From the NCBI GenBank assembly GCA_035529435.1, contig DATKWS010000104.1, positions 1-28,716 on the forward strand: a stretch of DNA of 28,716 bases. Direction: 5' to 3'. Source of the DNA: DATKWS01 sp035529435. Its GTDB lineage: Bacteria > Krumholzibacteriota > Krumholzibacteriia > Krumholzibacteriales > Krumholzibacteriaceae. Numbering within the stretch: the stretch's first letter is position 1; each line of letters starts with the position of its first letter. The position numbers and the translations under genes were made by a program. The notes under the pieces were generated by a model that saw only the letters and a list, made by a program, of their open reading frames with translations, was not told the origin of the DNA and ran no database searches. Of this stretch, positions 8,194 to 15,852 are shown piece after piece.

Positions 8194-8251
8194 GATAGTA
8201 GAGGGAGGGATTCCGGACGGGATCGACCCGTGCCTACAAGGAGACCGTCGT

Positions 8252-8380
8252 ATGAAGCGTTGTAAATGGGGAAAGATGTCACGGTCGCGGTGGAGCCGGA
8301 GCATCTTTCGTGAGAGGAAAGGCCGCGCGATTGTGCGCCTCCCACAACAATACACAGACCGAGGGGAGGGACTGGCATGA
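8252..8380 (+). CDS. possible 42-residue basic peptide coupled to the lipoprotein gene
   Basis: A short ORF follows the consensus promoter. AAGGAG (8238-8243) is nine bases before the ATG, and its TGA overlaps the next gene's ATG as ATGA (8377-8380), the classic layout for translational coupling. The peptide is strongly basic (MKRCKWGKMSRSRWSRSIF at the start), with no signal peptide or recognised family. Third-position GC (about 61%) is lower than in clear genes nearby. It may be a real small protein, a leader peptide that only sets translation of the lipoprotein, or chance. The transcript could also fold here: GAAAGATG (8271-8278) pairs perfectly with CATCTTTC (8302-8309). Confidence 0.4.
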   Translation: MKRCKWGKMSRSRWSRSIFRERKGRAIVRLPQQYTDRGEGLA

Positions 8381-8820
8381 GAATCACGGGGATCCTGATC
8401 ATCGTCGTACTGTTGTGCACCGCCATCGGATGCTCGAGTATCTACAAAACGGAGCGCGAGTACTTCACGAGACCCGAGGTGCGCGAGGAGTACATCGCCG
8501 ACCATCCGGGCTGTCGGTATGGCGATCAGATACGGGACGGCGAGATCATCAGGGGTATGGATATTTATGAAGTGATTGCTTCATGGGGCCTTCCAAACGT
8601 TTATCTCGTCTCCAAGGAAGAGCCGAAGGAATTCTGGATCTATTACGTGCAGGATGGGGAGAGCAAATTGGTGCTCATCTACACCCTCACATTCGACGAT
8701 GCCTGTCTGGAAGGCTGGGATATCGATCAGAAGAGATTCGATGATTACAGCATCGTATCCGACATGAGCATCAAGACCGAGCCGTTGGGAAGTGTCGGCT
8801 CGCTCAGAAAGAAGTTCTGA
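8377..8820 (+). CDS. small lipoprotein, possibly BamE/SmpA-like
   Basis: This 147-residue protein has a lipoprotein signal peptide ending TAIGC with Cys19 as the acylation site. The mature part contains DGEIIRGMDIYEVIASWGLPNVYLVSKEE, which resembles the 'G.....V...WG.P' helix-strand unit of BamE/SmpA/OmlA-type lipoproteins, followed by a strand pair (KEFWIYYV, SKLVLIYTLTF). That similarity is by eye and the family is not certain. GGGGAGGG lies about nine bases before the ATG. It is probably anchored in the outer membrane. Transcription is from the strong promoter at 8166 and ends at the hairpin at 8859. Confidence 0.65.
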   Translation: MRITGILIIVVLLCTAIGCSSIYKTEREYFTRPEVREEYIADHPGCRYGDQIRDGEIIRGMDIYEVIASWGLPNVYLVSKEEPKEFWIYYVQDGESKLVLIYTLTFDDACLEGWDIDQKRFDDYSIVSDMSIKTEPLGSVGSLRKKF

Positions 8821-8858
8821 TTCGATTTTCTCGGTAAGCGCCGAACATTGATCATAAT

Positions 8859-8892
8859 ACGGGTGTCCCGCAGGTAAAGGGGACACCCGTTT
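8859..8892 (+). terminator. hairpin terminator after the lipoprotein gene
   Basis: ACGGGTGTCCC (8859-8869) and GGGACACCCGT (8880-8890) form a perfect 11-bp stem with a 10-base loop, 38 bases after the lipoprotein stop. Only three T residues follow, so termination may be partial. It separates the lipoprotein unit from the Hsp20-Lon-LPS unit. Confidence 0.6.
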
Positions 8893-8917
8893 ACTGTCCC
8901 CCGGCGACTTTTTGAAA

Positions 8918-8946
8918 TTGACTTTGCCCCGTTCCTTCACTATGCT
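8918..8946 (+). promoter_or_regulatory. promoter of the hsp20-lon-LPS unit
   Basis: TTGACT (8918-8923) and TATGCT (8941-8946) are spaced by 17 bases, a good sigma-70 match lying just after the hairpin terminator. It leaves a leader of about 135 bases before Hsp20. A TTTGAAA and a CCCC block overlap the -35 area, but their distance is too short for the usual sigma-32 pattern. Confidence 0.6.
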
Positions 8947-8990
8947 CAATAATGTCATATTTTGATAGCACTTATGTACTGTGGAATCGG

Positions 8991-9087
8991 GCCCGTCCGA
9001 GTGGGTGGCCGGGCGGTGGGAGCGACGGGCTGGATTCGATTCCTCGATCTCCTCGGATTTTTTCCTCGGAGTGAGGCGGGGGACGCC
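8991..9087 (+). promoter_or_regulatory. structured leader of hsp20 with hairpin at the ribosome site
   Basis: GCCCGTC (8991-8997) pairs with GACGGGC (9024-9030). Just before the ATG, GGCG (9075-9078) and CGCC (9084-9087) close a five-base loop GGGGA, so the purine-rich ribosome site (GAGGCGGGGGA) is partly inside a small GC hairpin two bases from the start codon. The sequence TCCTCGGA is also repeated directly in 9050-9070. This could limit translation at low temperature, but the stem is short. Confidence 0.3.
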
Positions 9088-9089
9088 AT

Positions 9090-9437
9090 ATGAAACTCCA
9101 CTCTGAACTCACATGGGAACCACCGACCGATGTCGTGGAGACCGAATCGGAGATCATCGTCATCGTCGAGATTGCGGGAATGAAGGGCGCCGATTTCGAT
9201 GTCGTGACGGACGGAAAGGTGCTCCGTATAGGCGGTTTCAGGAGGAGTGCGTTCCCCGACGGAAAAAAGCAGTTCCATACGCTCGAGATCCAGGCCGGTC
9301 CATTCGAGAAGAGGGTCGCCCTTCCCTTTCCCGTTGATCAATCGAAGGTGGCGGCCCGCTACCGTGACGGCATGCTCGAGATAACGATCGCAAAGCTGCA
9401 ACCGCTGCGGCGAGCGAGAAAGGTGCCGATCAGGTGA
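9090..9437 (+). CDS. small heat shock protein (Hsp20/alpha-crystallin family)
   Basis: This 115-residue chaperone consists almost only of the alpha-crystallin domain: TWEPPTDVVETESEIIVIVEIAGM at the start, GKVLRIGGFR in the middle, and AARYRDGMLEITI near the end with the family's A-x4-G-x-L motif (Ala89, Gly94, Leu96). The usual N-terminal arm is almost absent, and the C-terminal tail (RRARKVPIR) carries an I/V-x-I-like VPI element. It would bind unfolding proteins in the cytoplasm without ATP. Its TGA overlaps the GTG of lon by four bases (GTGA), so chaperone and protease are made together. The short N-terminus suggests smaller oligomers than usual (inference). Confidence 0.9.
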   Translation: MKLHSELTWEPPTDVVETESEIIVIVEIAGMKGADFDVVTDGKVLRIGGFRRSAFPDGKKQFHTLEIQAGPFEKRVALPFPVDQSKVAARYRDGMLEITIAKLQPLRRARKVPIR

Positions 9438-11857
9438 ACGATACGACGCGGGGGGCGGGGAACAGGATCATGAACGAAATCGAGCACGAGGACGATCTGC
9501 TGAACGAGATTCCCGGAGAACTCGCCATCGTACCGATCAATGACGGCGTCGTGTTTCCGTACATGCTCGTGCCGCTCATGCTGACCGATGAAAATCTCGT
9601 GCGGCTCGTCGACGAGGCGCTCGCCGGCCACAAGATCGTCGGCGTGTTCACCCAGCGCAACCGTGACGTGAAGAAACCCGGGCCCGAGGATATCTACCGG
9701 ACGGGATGCGCCATGCTGATACAGAAGATGGCCCGGTTTCCGGACGGCCATGTTCGCATAGTGGGCCAGGGACTGGCTCGAATCACGATACGGCGCATCA
9801 CCGATGACGTTCCATTCATGCGCGCGCATGTCGATCTGGTGACCGAGCCGTCCGAGAGGAGCGATAAGTCGAAAGCGCTGATGCGCAACGTGGTGAACTC
9901 CTTCGTCAAGATCGTCGACGCCTCGGAGAATTACCCCAACGAAATCAAGGGTATCGTGATGAATATCAAGGAACCGGGGCAGCTCGCCGACATGCTCGCG
10001 GCGAATATCGATATGGAGATCGAGGAGAAACAGCGCGTTCTCGAGATCGTACGGCCCACCAATCGGCTGCGCCTGGTGTACGAGTATATCAACGGTGAGC
10101 TCGAAATCGTGAAGCTGGGGGAGAAGATCCGTAAGGACGTGCGGCATGAAATGGATCGCGAGCAACGCGAGTATTACCTCAGACAGCAGATAAAGGCCAT
10201 TCAGAAGGAGCTGGGCGAGGATGACAGCACCGTCGAGCTCGACGATCTGAAGGCCCGGATCGACAAGACCCCCATGCCCGATTACGCGCGGGAGGCGGCT
10301 CTCAGGGACTGGAATCGGCTGAAGAGGATGTCGATCAGTTCCGCCGAGTACATCGTCGCGCGTACGTATCTCGACTGGCTGCTCGAACTGCCGTGGGAGG
10401 TATCGACGGCGGATGTGCTCGACATCGATCGTGCACGGCGCATCCTCAACAGGGACCATTACGATCTCGACCGGGTGAAGGAGCGGATACTCGAGTTCCT
10501 CTCGGTGCGCAAGCTGAGGAGGAGCGTGAAGGGTTCGCTCCTCTGTTTCATCGGCCCGCCCGGTGTGGGGAAGACGTCGCTGGGGCAGAGCATCGCCCGC
10601 TCGCTCGGCCGCTCATTCGTGCGAATGTCGCTCGGCGGCATCAAGGATGAGGCGGAGATCCGGGGCCACCGCCGGACCTACATCGGGGCCCTTCCCGGCC
10701 GGATAATCCAGGGCATACGTACGGCGCAGAGCAACAACCCGGTCTTCATGCTCGACGAGATAGACAAGCTGGGAGCCGATTTCAGGGGCGATCCATCCGC
10801 GGCGCTTCTCGAGGTTCTCGATCCGGAGCAGAATGTCTCCTTCGAGGATAACTATATCAATCTTCCATTCGATCTCTCGCGCGTCATGTTCATAACGACG
10901 GCGAATGTCCGGGACACGATTCCATCTCCACTGCTGGACCGTATGGAAGTGCTTTATCTGCCTGGCTACATAACGGGTGAAAAGGTACGGATCGCCAAAC
11001 GGTTTCTGATCCCGCGCCAGATCAAGGATAACGGTATCCCGCGGGCGAAACTGAAGATCACGGACGAGGCAATCGTGACACTGATCGAGCGGTACACGCG
11101 GGAAGCAGGTGTGCGGAACCTCGAGCGCGGTATCGCGTCGATCGCCCGCAAGACGGCGAAGAAGCTGGTAAGCGGGAAACGGGGCCCCTACCGCGTCTCG
11201 GGCCGGAATCTCAAGACGTACATCGGCCCGGAGGAATACCCCGAGCAGGAGGAGCTCTCACGGCCGCAGATCGGCGTCGCCACGGGGATGGCGAAAACTA
11301 CCGCGGGCGGTGTGATACTGTTTGTCGAGGCGCTGTCGATGAAGGGACGGGGCAGGGTGAGGTTGACGGGACAGCTCGGGGATGTGATGAAGGAATCGGC
11401 GGAGGCCGCGATAAGCTTTGTCAGGGCGAACTACGCGGGCAGTCTCGAACGCGAGAATTTCTTCAGCGATTTCGACCTGCATCTCCATATTCCCGCCGGT
11501 GCGGTCCCGAAGGACGGGCCGAGCGCCGGAGTCGCCATCGCGACCTCGATCGCTTCGGTCGCATTGAACCGGAAGGTCCGCAGCGACGTCGCCATGACCG
11601 GCGAGATCACGCTGACCGGCAAGGTCCTGCCCGTCGGGGCGATCAAGGACAAGGTGATCGCCGCCCACCGGGCGGGGATCAGGGAGATCATCATGCCCAC
11701 CGTGAATCGCAAGGATCTGGACGATGTTCCGCGCCAGATAGCGCGGGATATCAAGTTTACCTTCGTCGACAAGGTCGATCAGGCGATCGAGACGGCGCTC
11801 ATCGGCGGGAAGGGTTATGGTGGAACGCGCAGGAAGGGCAAGCATGAAAGAGTCTAG
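9434..11857 (+). CDS. lon: ATP-dependent protease Lon (LonA type)
   Basis: An 807-residue protein with the full LonA layout: N-terminal substrate-binding domain (AIVPINDGVVFPYMLVPLML), coiled linker (REYYLRQQIKAIQKELGE), AAA+ module with Walker A GPPGVGKT at 374-381 and Walker B VFMLDEIDK, and the protease domain with the catalytic serine in KDGPSAG (Ser697) and the partner lysine in GAIKDK (738-740). It degrades misfolded and regulatory proteins in the cytoplasm. The start taken is GTG at 9434, overlapping the hsp20 stop; ATG at 9470 is a possible alternative. Its 3' end overlaps the next glycosyltransferase by 14 bases, so it is translationally tied to the LPS genes. Confidence 0.97.
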   Translation: MNDTTRGAGNRIMNEIEHEDDLLNEIPGELAIVPINDGVVFPYMLVPLMLTDENLVRLVDEALAGHKIVGVFTQRNRDVKKPGPEDIYRTGCAMLIQKMARFPDGHVRIVGQGLARITIRRITDDVPFMRAHVDLVTEPSERSDKSKALMRNVVNSFVKIVDASENYPNEIKGIVMNIKEPGQLADMLAANIDMEIEEKQRVLEIVRPTNRLRLVYEYINGELEIVKLGEKIRKDVRHEMDREQREYYLRQQIKAIQKELGEDDSTVELDDLKARIDKTPMPDYAREAALRDWNRLKRMSISSAEYIVARTYLDWLLELPWEVSTADVLDIDRARRILNRDHYDLDRVKERILEFLSVRKLRRSVKGSLLCFIGPPGVGKTSLGQSIARSLGRSFVRMSLGGIKDEAEIRGHRRTYIGALPGRIIQGIRTAQSNNPVFMLDEIDKLGADFRGDPSAALLEVLDPEQNVSFEDNYINLPFDLSRVMFITTANVRDTIPSPLLDRMEVLYLPGYITGEKVRIAKRFLIPRQIKDNGIPRAKLKITDEAIVTLIERYTREAGVRNLERGIASIARKTAKKLVSGKRGPYRVSGRNLKTYIGPEEYPEQEELSRPQIGVATGMAKTTAGGVILFVEALSMKGRGRVRLTGQLGDVMKESAEAAISFVRANYAGSLERENFFSDFDLHLHIPAGAVPKDGPSAGVAIATSIASVALNRKVRSDVAMTGEITLTGKVLPVGAIKDKVIAAHRAGIREIIMPTVNRKDLDDVPRQIARDIKFTFVDKVDQAIETALIGGKGYGGTRRKGKHERV

Positions 11858-12935
11858 GGACAAGCGGAATCTGCTGCCGAGAATGGTCTCGTTCCTCGTG
11901 CGGAGGATCGGTGCGAGGCGGTCCTTTGCGCTGCCCGCCGATGTGGAGGGATCATCGAGATTGCTCGTCATCGACTCGGGCGAGCTGACCGATATGCTGT
12001 TCATCGCGCCGGTCATGAACCGCCTGCACGAGCGTTTCCCCGGCAAGAAAACGACGATCCTGGTGAACAGTGACGATGCGCCGGTCGTCAGGGAGATCAT
12101 GAAGATCAACATGCTCCTGACGTACGAAACAAAACAGCTGCGCATCTTCAAGGCCGATTACTGGGCTCTCGTGCGGCGACTCCGCAGGGAACGCATCGAG
12201 ACGGTCGTGTTGCTCAGCCGGCGTTTTGCGCTTGAACGCCACCTGCTCGCGTTCGCCTGTGGGGGTTCCGTGAGGATCGGGTTCGCCCATCCGCTCGCCT
12301 ATCCCTTCATCAATTGCGAGGTGCGCTTCTCGGAAGATCTGTACGAGGGAAGCAAGGTGTCCAGCATGCTCGAAACGGTCGGCCTGCGCGCGGACCGGGA
12401 AAAGGAATCGATAGCACTTTCGCCGCACAAGATCAATCATGCGCGCCAGCTGATTCATTTTCGCAAACCCGAGAAGGAGACATTGACGGTGGGCGTCGAT
12501 CCGGGGCGGGGCAAGACCAGCCACAAGGTCATTCTCGAGATCGTGACCTATCTCGCGAACAACCTCGCGAGCAGGAGAAAGGTGAAGTTTCTCGTACTCA
12601 CCAATCCATGGGATGGAAGGGTCGCCGCACGCTTCGCGGCAGACCTGAAGGCGGAGGTGCTCGATCTCGTTCCCGCCAATATCGGTGAGACCGTCGCGCT
12701 CCTTTCCCAGTGCGATCTGTTCCTGGCGGGAAACACGGATCTTTTCCATTTCGCCACCGCATTGCGTGTTCCCACGATCGGTCTGTTCACCAAGTACGAT
12801 GGGCAGAGCTGGATACCGACCACCGCTCCCCACGTGAGGATATTCAAGGGAACACACGGCGAGAAGCTTTCCCTGCAGAGCTTTTTCGCCCAGGTCGAAG
12901 AGGTCCTGGCCACGAGATGCGGTATGCCGATCTAG
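11844..12935 (+). CDS. divergent GT9 (heptosyltransferase-like) protein
   Basis: This 363-residue protein has the two-domain GT-B layout of glycosyltransferase family 9, but its key motifs are altered. The N-terminal 'LGD...TP' motif reads ELTDMLFIAP, keeping the Asp but losing the Gly, and the C-terminal 'NDSGP.H' motif reads GNTDLFHFA, keeping Asp and His. It lacks the cysteine cluster seen in the other three GT9 proteins here. The start at 11844 has AGGAAGGG five bases upstream and overlaps lon by 14 bases. It probably transfers a sugar to the LPS core or has a changed donor; activity loss is possible. Confidence 0.72.
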   Translation: MKESRDKRNLLPRMVSFLVRRIGARRSFALPADVEGSSRLLVIDSGELTDMLFIAPVMNRLHERFPGKKTTILVNSDDAPVVREIMKINMLLTYETKQLRIFKADYWALVRRLRRERIETVVLLSRRFALERHLLAFACGGSVRIGFAHPLAYPFINCEVRFSEDLYEGSKVSSMLETVGLRADREKESIALSPHKINHARQLIHFRKPEKETLTVGVDPGRGKTSHKVILEIVTYLANNLASRRKVKFLVLTNPWDGRVAARFAADLKAEVLDLVPANIGETVALLSQCDLFLAGNTDLFHFATALRVPTIGLFTKYDGQSWIPTTAPHVRIFKGTHGEKLSLQSFFAQVEEVLATRCGMPI

Positions 12936-12965
12936 AGTGATCCATCGGGAAGGGAACGATCCAGC

Positions 12966-14822
12966 GTGAAGCGGCAGAATGCGGGAACGACATACGTACG
13001 GTTGCTCGGTTATCTGAGGCCGTTCTGGAAGAGGGTCATCGTGCTGCTCATCTGCACGACGATCTTCGCCTCGCTGAGCGGGATTTCCCTCACCCTGATC
13101 CCGCCGTTTCTCCACATAGTGTTCGGCTCGGCTCCGGAGATCGCGGTGGCGGGGGACCGTGTCGAGGATGGAGGGGGTCACGTCCCGGAGGCGTTGAAGA
13201 GGGCGGTCGAATCGATTCGGGATCGGGCGAGGGGATTTATCTACCGGGGTGAACCGGCCGAGCGGCTCGCCCGTTTCTGTATCGTATTCTTCGCGCTGAT
13301 GCTCATAAAGAACGTATTCGGCTATTTCGGGACGTACCTCACGATCTACCTCGAGCAATCGATTCTCCTGCGTATACGGAACGATCTGTACGGGAAGGTG
13401 CAAACGCTTCCGATGTCGTTCTTCGACCGGGAGAAGACGGGAAATCTCATCTCCCGGATCACCAACGACGTGACGAACCTGCGCGGAGCGATCGTCGGCG
13501 GACTCGCCAGCATCGTACGAAACAGCCTGATGGCCTTGGTCGCGGTCAGCATCATCTTCTACACATCCTGGAAGCTGTCGCTCCTCACCATCATCATCGT
13601 TCCGGTCAATATACTCCTGATCGCGGTGATCAGCCGGAAGCTGCGAAAGGGAAGTATCCGTGCGCAGGAGCGGATGGCCGATATAACATCGGTGCTCCAG
13701 GAGACGATCTCCGGGGTGAGGGTCGTCAAGGCTTTCGGCATGGAGGATTTCGAGAAGCGTAAATTCGGCATGTTCAACATCCGGTACGTGCGCGAGTATC
13801 TCAAGATGCGCCGCTTTGCGGAGCTCGCCTCGCCGGCCAGCGAGACGCTCGGCATTTTCGCCAGCAGCATCATCCTGTGGTACGGGGGGCAGCTCGTCAT
13901 CGGGGGAAACCTCGATCCGGCCAACCTCATGATGTTCATCGGCGCGATGCTGTGGGTGGTGACGCCGGTCAAGAATCTCAGCAAACTCAACAGCGTTGTT
14001 CAGGAGGGGCTGGCGAGCGGGCAGCGGATATTCCAGATTCTCGACGTCGAGTCGGAGGAGGGCGAGGACGGTGAAATCGAAATCGAACGCCTCGCGGAGG
14101 GTGTGACGTACGATCACGTTTCGTTCGGGTACGGCAACGGGATCGAGGTCCTGCGTGACGTGAACTTCCGGATGGAGCGCGGGGAGATCGTTGCGATCGT
14201 CGGCGCGAGCGGTGCGGGCAAATCGACGATCGCGGATCTCCTGTCGCGGTTCTACCGGCCGACGGACGGGCGGATACTGATCGACGGTCACGATATCCTC
14301 TCGATCCGGCTCCAGTCGCTCAGGGCCCTCATGGGTGTCGTCACGCAGGAAACGATTCTATTCAACGATTCGATTTTCAACAACATCGCGTACGGAATGG
14401 AGCAGTGCCCGGGGGACGATGTGGTGCGCGCCGCACGGGCGGCCAACGCGCACGAGTTCATCATGGCTATGCCGAACGGGTACGATACATATATCGGTGA
14501 TCGCGGCGTGCAGCTGTCCGGCGGACAGCGCCAGCGAATCGCTATCGCGCGGGCGCTTCTCAAGAATCCGCAAATTCTCATTCTCGACGAGGCGACGAGC
14601 TCCCTCGACGTGGAGAGCGAGGCGCTGGTCCAGGAGGCGATCGATCGTCTCGTACGGGGGCGAACGACACTGGTGATCGCACACCGGCTCTCGACGATCA
14701 AGAACGCCGACAAGATCATCGTGCTCGAGAACGGCACCGTCCGACAGGTCGGTACGCATGAGGAGTTGATCGGTGAGGAAGGCATCTACCGGAAGCTCTA
14801 CGACATGCAGATCAGGGCGTGA
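12966..14822 (+). CDS. msbA: lipid A-core flippase, MsbA-like ABC exporter
   Basis: This 618-residue half-transporter has an N-terminal six-helix exporter domain and a C-terminal ATPase. Walker A is GASGAGKST (about 412-420), the signature LSGGQRQRIAIARAL (about 517), Walker B ILILDEATSSLD (about 537) and the switch IAHRLST (about 571). Between helices 1 and 2 there is an extra charged loop of roughly 45 residues (GSAPEIAVAGDRVEDGG...), longer than in enterobacterial MsbA and expected in the periplasm. The GTG start has GGAAGGGAA about ten bases upstream. Placement among heptose and core genes supports MsbA over a drug exporter. Confidence 0.88.
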   Translation: MKRQNAGTTYVRLLGYLRPFWKRVIVLLICTTIFASLSGISLTLIPPFLHIVFGSAPEIAVAGDRVEDGGGHVPEALKRAVESIRDRARGFIYRGEPAERLARFCIVFFALMLIKNVFGYFGTYLTIYLEQSILLRIRNDLYGKVQTLPMSFFDREKTGNLISRITNDVTNLRGAIVGGLASIVRNSLMALVAVSIIFYTSWKLSLLTIIIVPVNILLIAVISRKLRKGSIRAQERMADITSVLQETISGVRVVKAFGMEDFEKRKFGMFNIRYVREYLKMRRFAELASPASETLGIFASSIILWYGGQLVIGGNLDPANLMMFIGAMLWVVTPVKNLSKLNSVVQEGLASGQRIFQILDVESEEGEDGEIEIERLAEGVTYDHVSFGYGNGIEVLRDVNFRMERGEIVAIVGASGAGKSTIADLLSRFYRPTDGRILIDGHDILSIRLQSLRALMGVVTQETILFNDSIFNNIAYGMEQCPGDDVVRAARAANAHEFIMAMPNGYDTYIGDRGVQLSGGQRQRIAIARALLKNPQILILDEATSSLDVESEALVQEAIDRLVRGRTTLVIAHRLSTIKNADKIIVLENGTVRQVGTHEELIGEEGIYRKLYDMQIRA

Positions 14823-15852
14823 CGGACTTCTCGTCTACGCTCCAAACTGGCTGGGGGACGCCGTCATGGCAACCCCGTTTCTTCATGTCCTGCGGGAGCT
14901 CTTTCCGGATGCGTTCATCCATCTCTTCTGCCGCGGCTACGTCTCGGAGGTGTTCCGGAGAAGCTCCGCGGTGGATCATATCATCGAGTATGAATCGGCC
15001 CGCGGCATCGGTTCCCGGGTACACGCGCTGCGGCGAGGGCGCCCGCCGCGGGGGTGGTGCATCGGATTCGTGCTGCCGCCCTCCTTCTCGTCGGCACTCG
15101 CCACATTCCTCTCTGGTGCCCGCCGCCGTATCGGATTCGCAGGCGAGATGCGGGGATTTCTCCTCACCGACGCGATGGCCGGCATGCGCGCGCGCGACGA
15201 GCATCTCTCCCGCATGTACGTCAGGCTCGCCGAGCACGCCGCGGGCGCCGACGTCGCCGATCTTCCGCTCCCGGTCGTTGTGCCGCCGTACCGGTGGCAC
15301 GATCTGGTGGCCGTGAAACGGCTCGAGGAGCCGTACATCGTCATCGCACCCGGGGCCGCATACGGAACCGCAAAGGAATGGCCGCTCGAGCGGTACGCGT
15401 CACTGGCGGAGCGTCTGACGGCGCATACGGGCATGCGGATCGTAGCGGTCGGTGCAACGGCCGAGGCGGAGGCGCAGAGGCGCATGGCGGCATCGACCGC
15501 GGCGCCTGTACTCCCGCTGGCGGGGGATCTGACACCCGGAGACCTTCTCGCCGTTCTGCGCGGCGCGGCCCTCGTCATCGGAAACGACAGCGGCCCCGTG
15601 CACCTCGCCGCGGCGATGGGTAGGCCGACCGTGGCGGTCTTCGGTTCGACGAGCCCCGCATGGACGGCCCCGCGTGGAGTCGCGGCCCGCATCGTGGCGT
15701 GCTCCTCTGAGTGCGCTCCGTGTTTCAGGCGGGAGTGCCCGGACGGTGAGCCGAATTGCCTGCTCGGCATCGGTGTCGATGACCTGTTCAGGGTATCCCG
15801 TGATTTGTTGGAGGAGGTCCCCCGTGACCAGGCAGAAACCTTCCACCGCTGA
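14773..15852 (+). CDS. heptosyltransferase (WaaF-like, GT9)
   Basis: A 359-residue GT-B enzyme. The N-terminal motif is APNWLGDAVMATPFL and the donor-binding motif NDSGPVHLAAAMGRPTVAVFGSTSP. The C-terminus has CAPC-x4-C-x6-C. The NWLGD form and length fit ADP-heptose:LPS heptosyltransferase II, which adds the second heptose to the inner core. No start codon fits in frame after the msbA stop, so GTG at 14773 (AGGAG seven bases before) is used; this makes a 50-base overlap with msbA, and the first 17 residues are probably non-family sequence. Its 3' end overlaps rfaE1 by 29 bases. Confidence 0.85.
   Translation: MRKASTGSSTTCRSGRDGLLVYAPNWLGDAVMATPFLHVLRELFPDAFIHLFCRGYVSEVFRRSSAVDHIIEYESARGIGSRVHALRRGRPPRGWCIGFVLPPSFSSALATFLSGARRRIGFAGEMRGFLLTDAMAGMRARDEHLSRMYVRLAEHAAGADVADLPLPVVVPPYRWHDLVAVKRLEEPYIVIAPGAAYGTAKEWPLERYASLAERLTAHTGMRIVAVGATAEAEAQRRMAASTAAPVLPLAGDLTPGDLLAVLRGAALVIGNDSGPVHLAAAMGRPTVAVFGSTSPAWTAPRGVAARIVACSSECAPCFRRECPDGEPNCLLGIGVDDLFRVSRDLLEEVPRDQAETFHR

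Noticed and set aside
8905..8946. Sigma-32 promoter or CIRCE element before hsp20
   Set aside because: The TTTGAAA and CCCC blocks are only nine bases apart, too close for sigma-32, and the 9-base inverted repeat of CIRCE is absent; a sigma-70 reading fits better.
9359..10459. 366-codon minus-strand frame opposite lon
   Set aside because: It is opposite a certain lon gene, with no ribosome site or family motif; treated as a shadow.
11952..14291. Open frame of 779 codons on the minus strand
   Set aside because: It lies antisense to the clear GT9 and msbA genes; its translation is rich in Arg, Asp, His and Glu without domain motifs, as expected from the antisense of GC-rich coding sequence.
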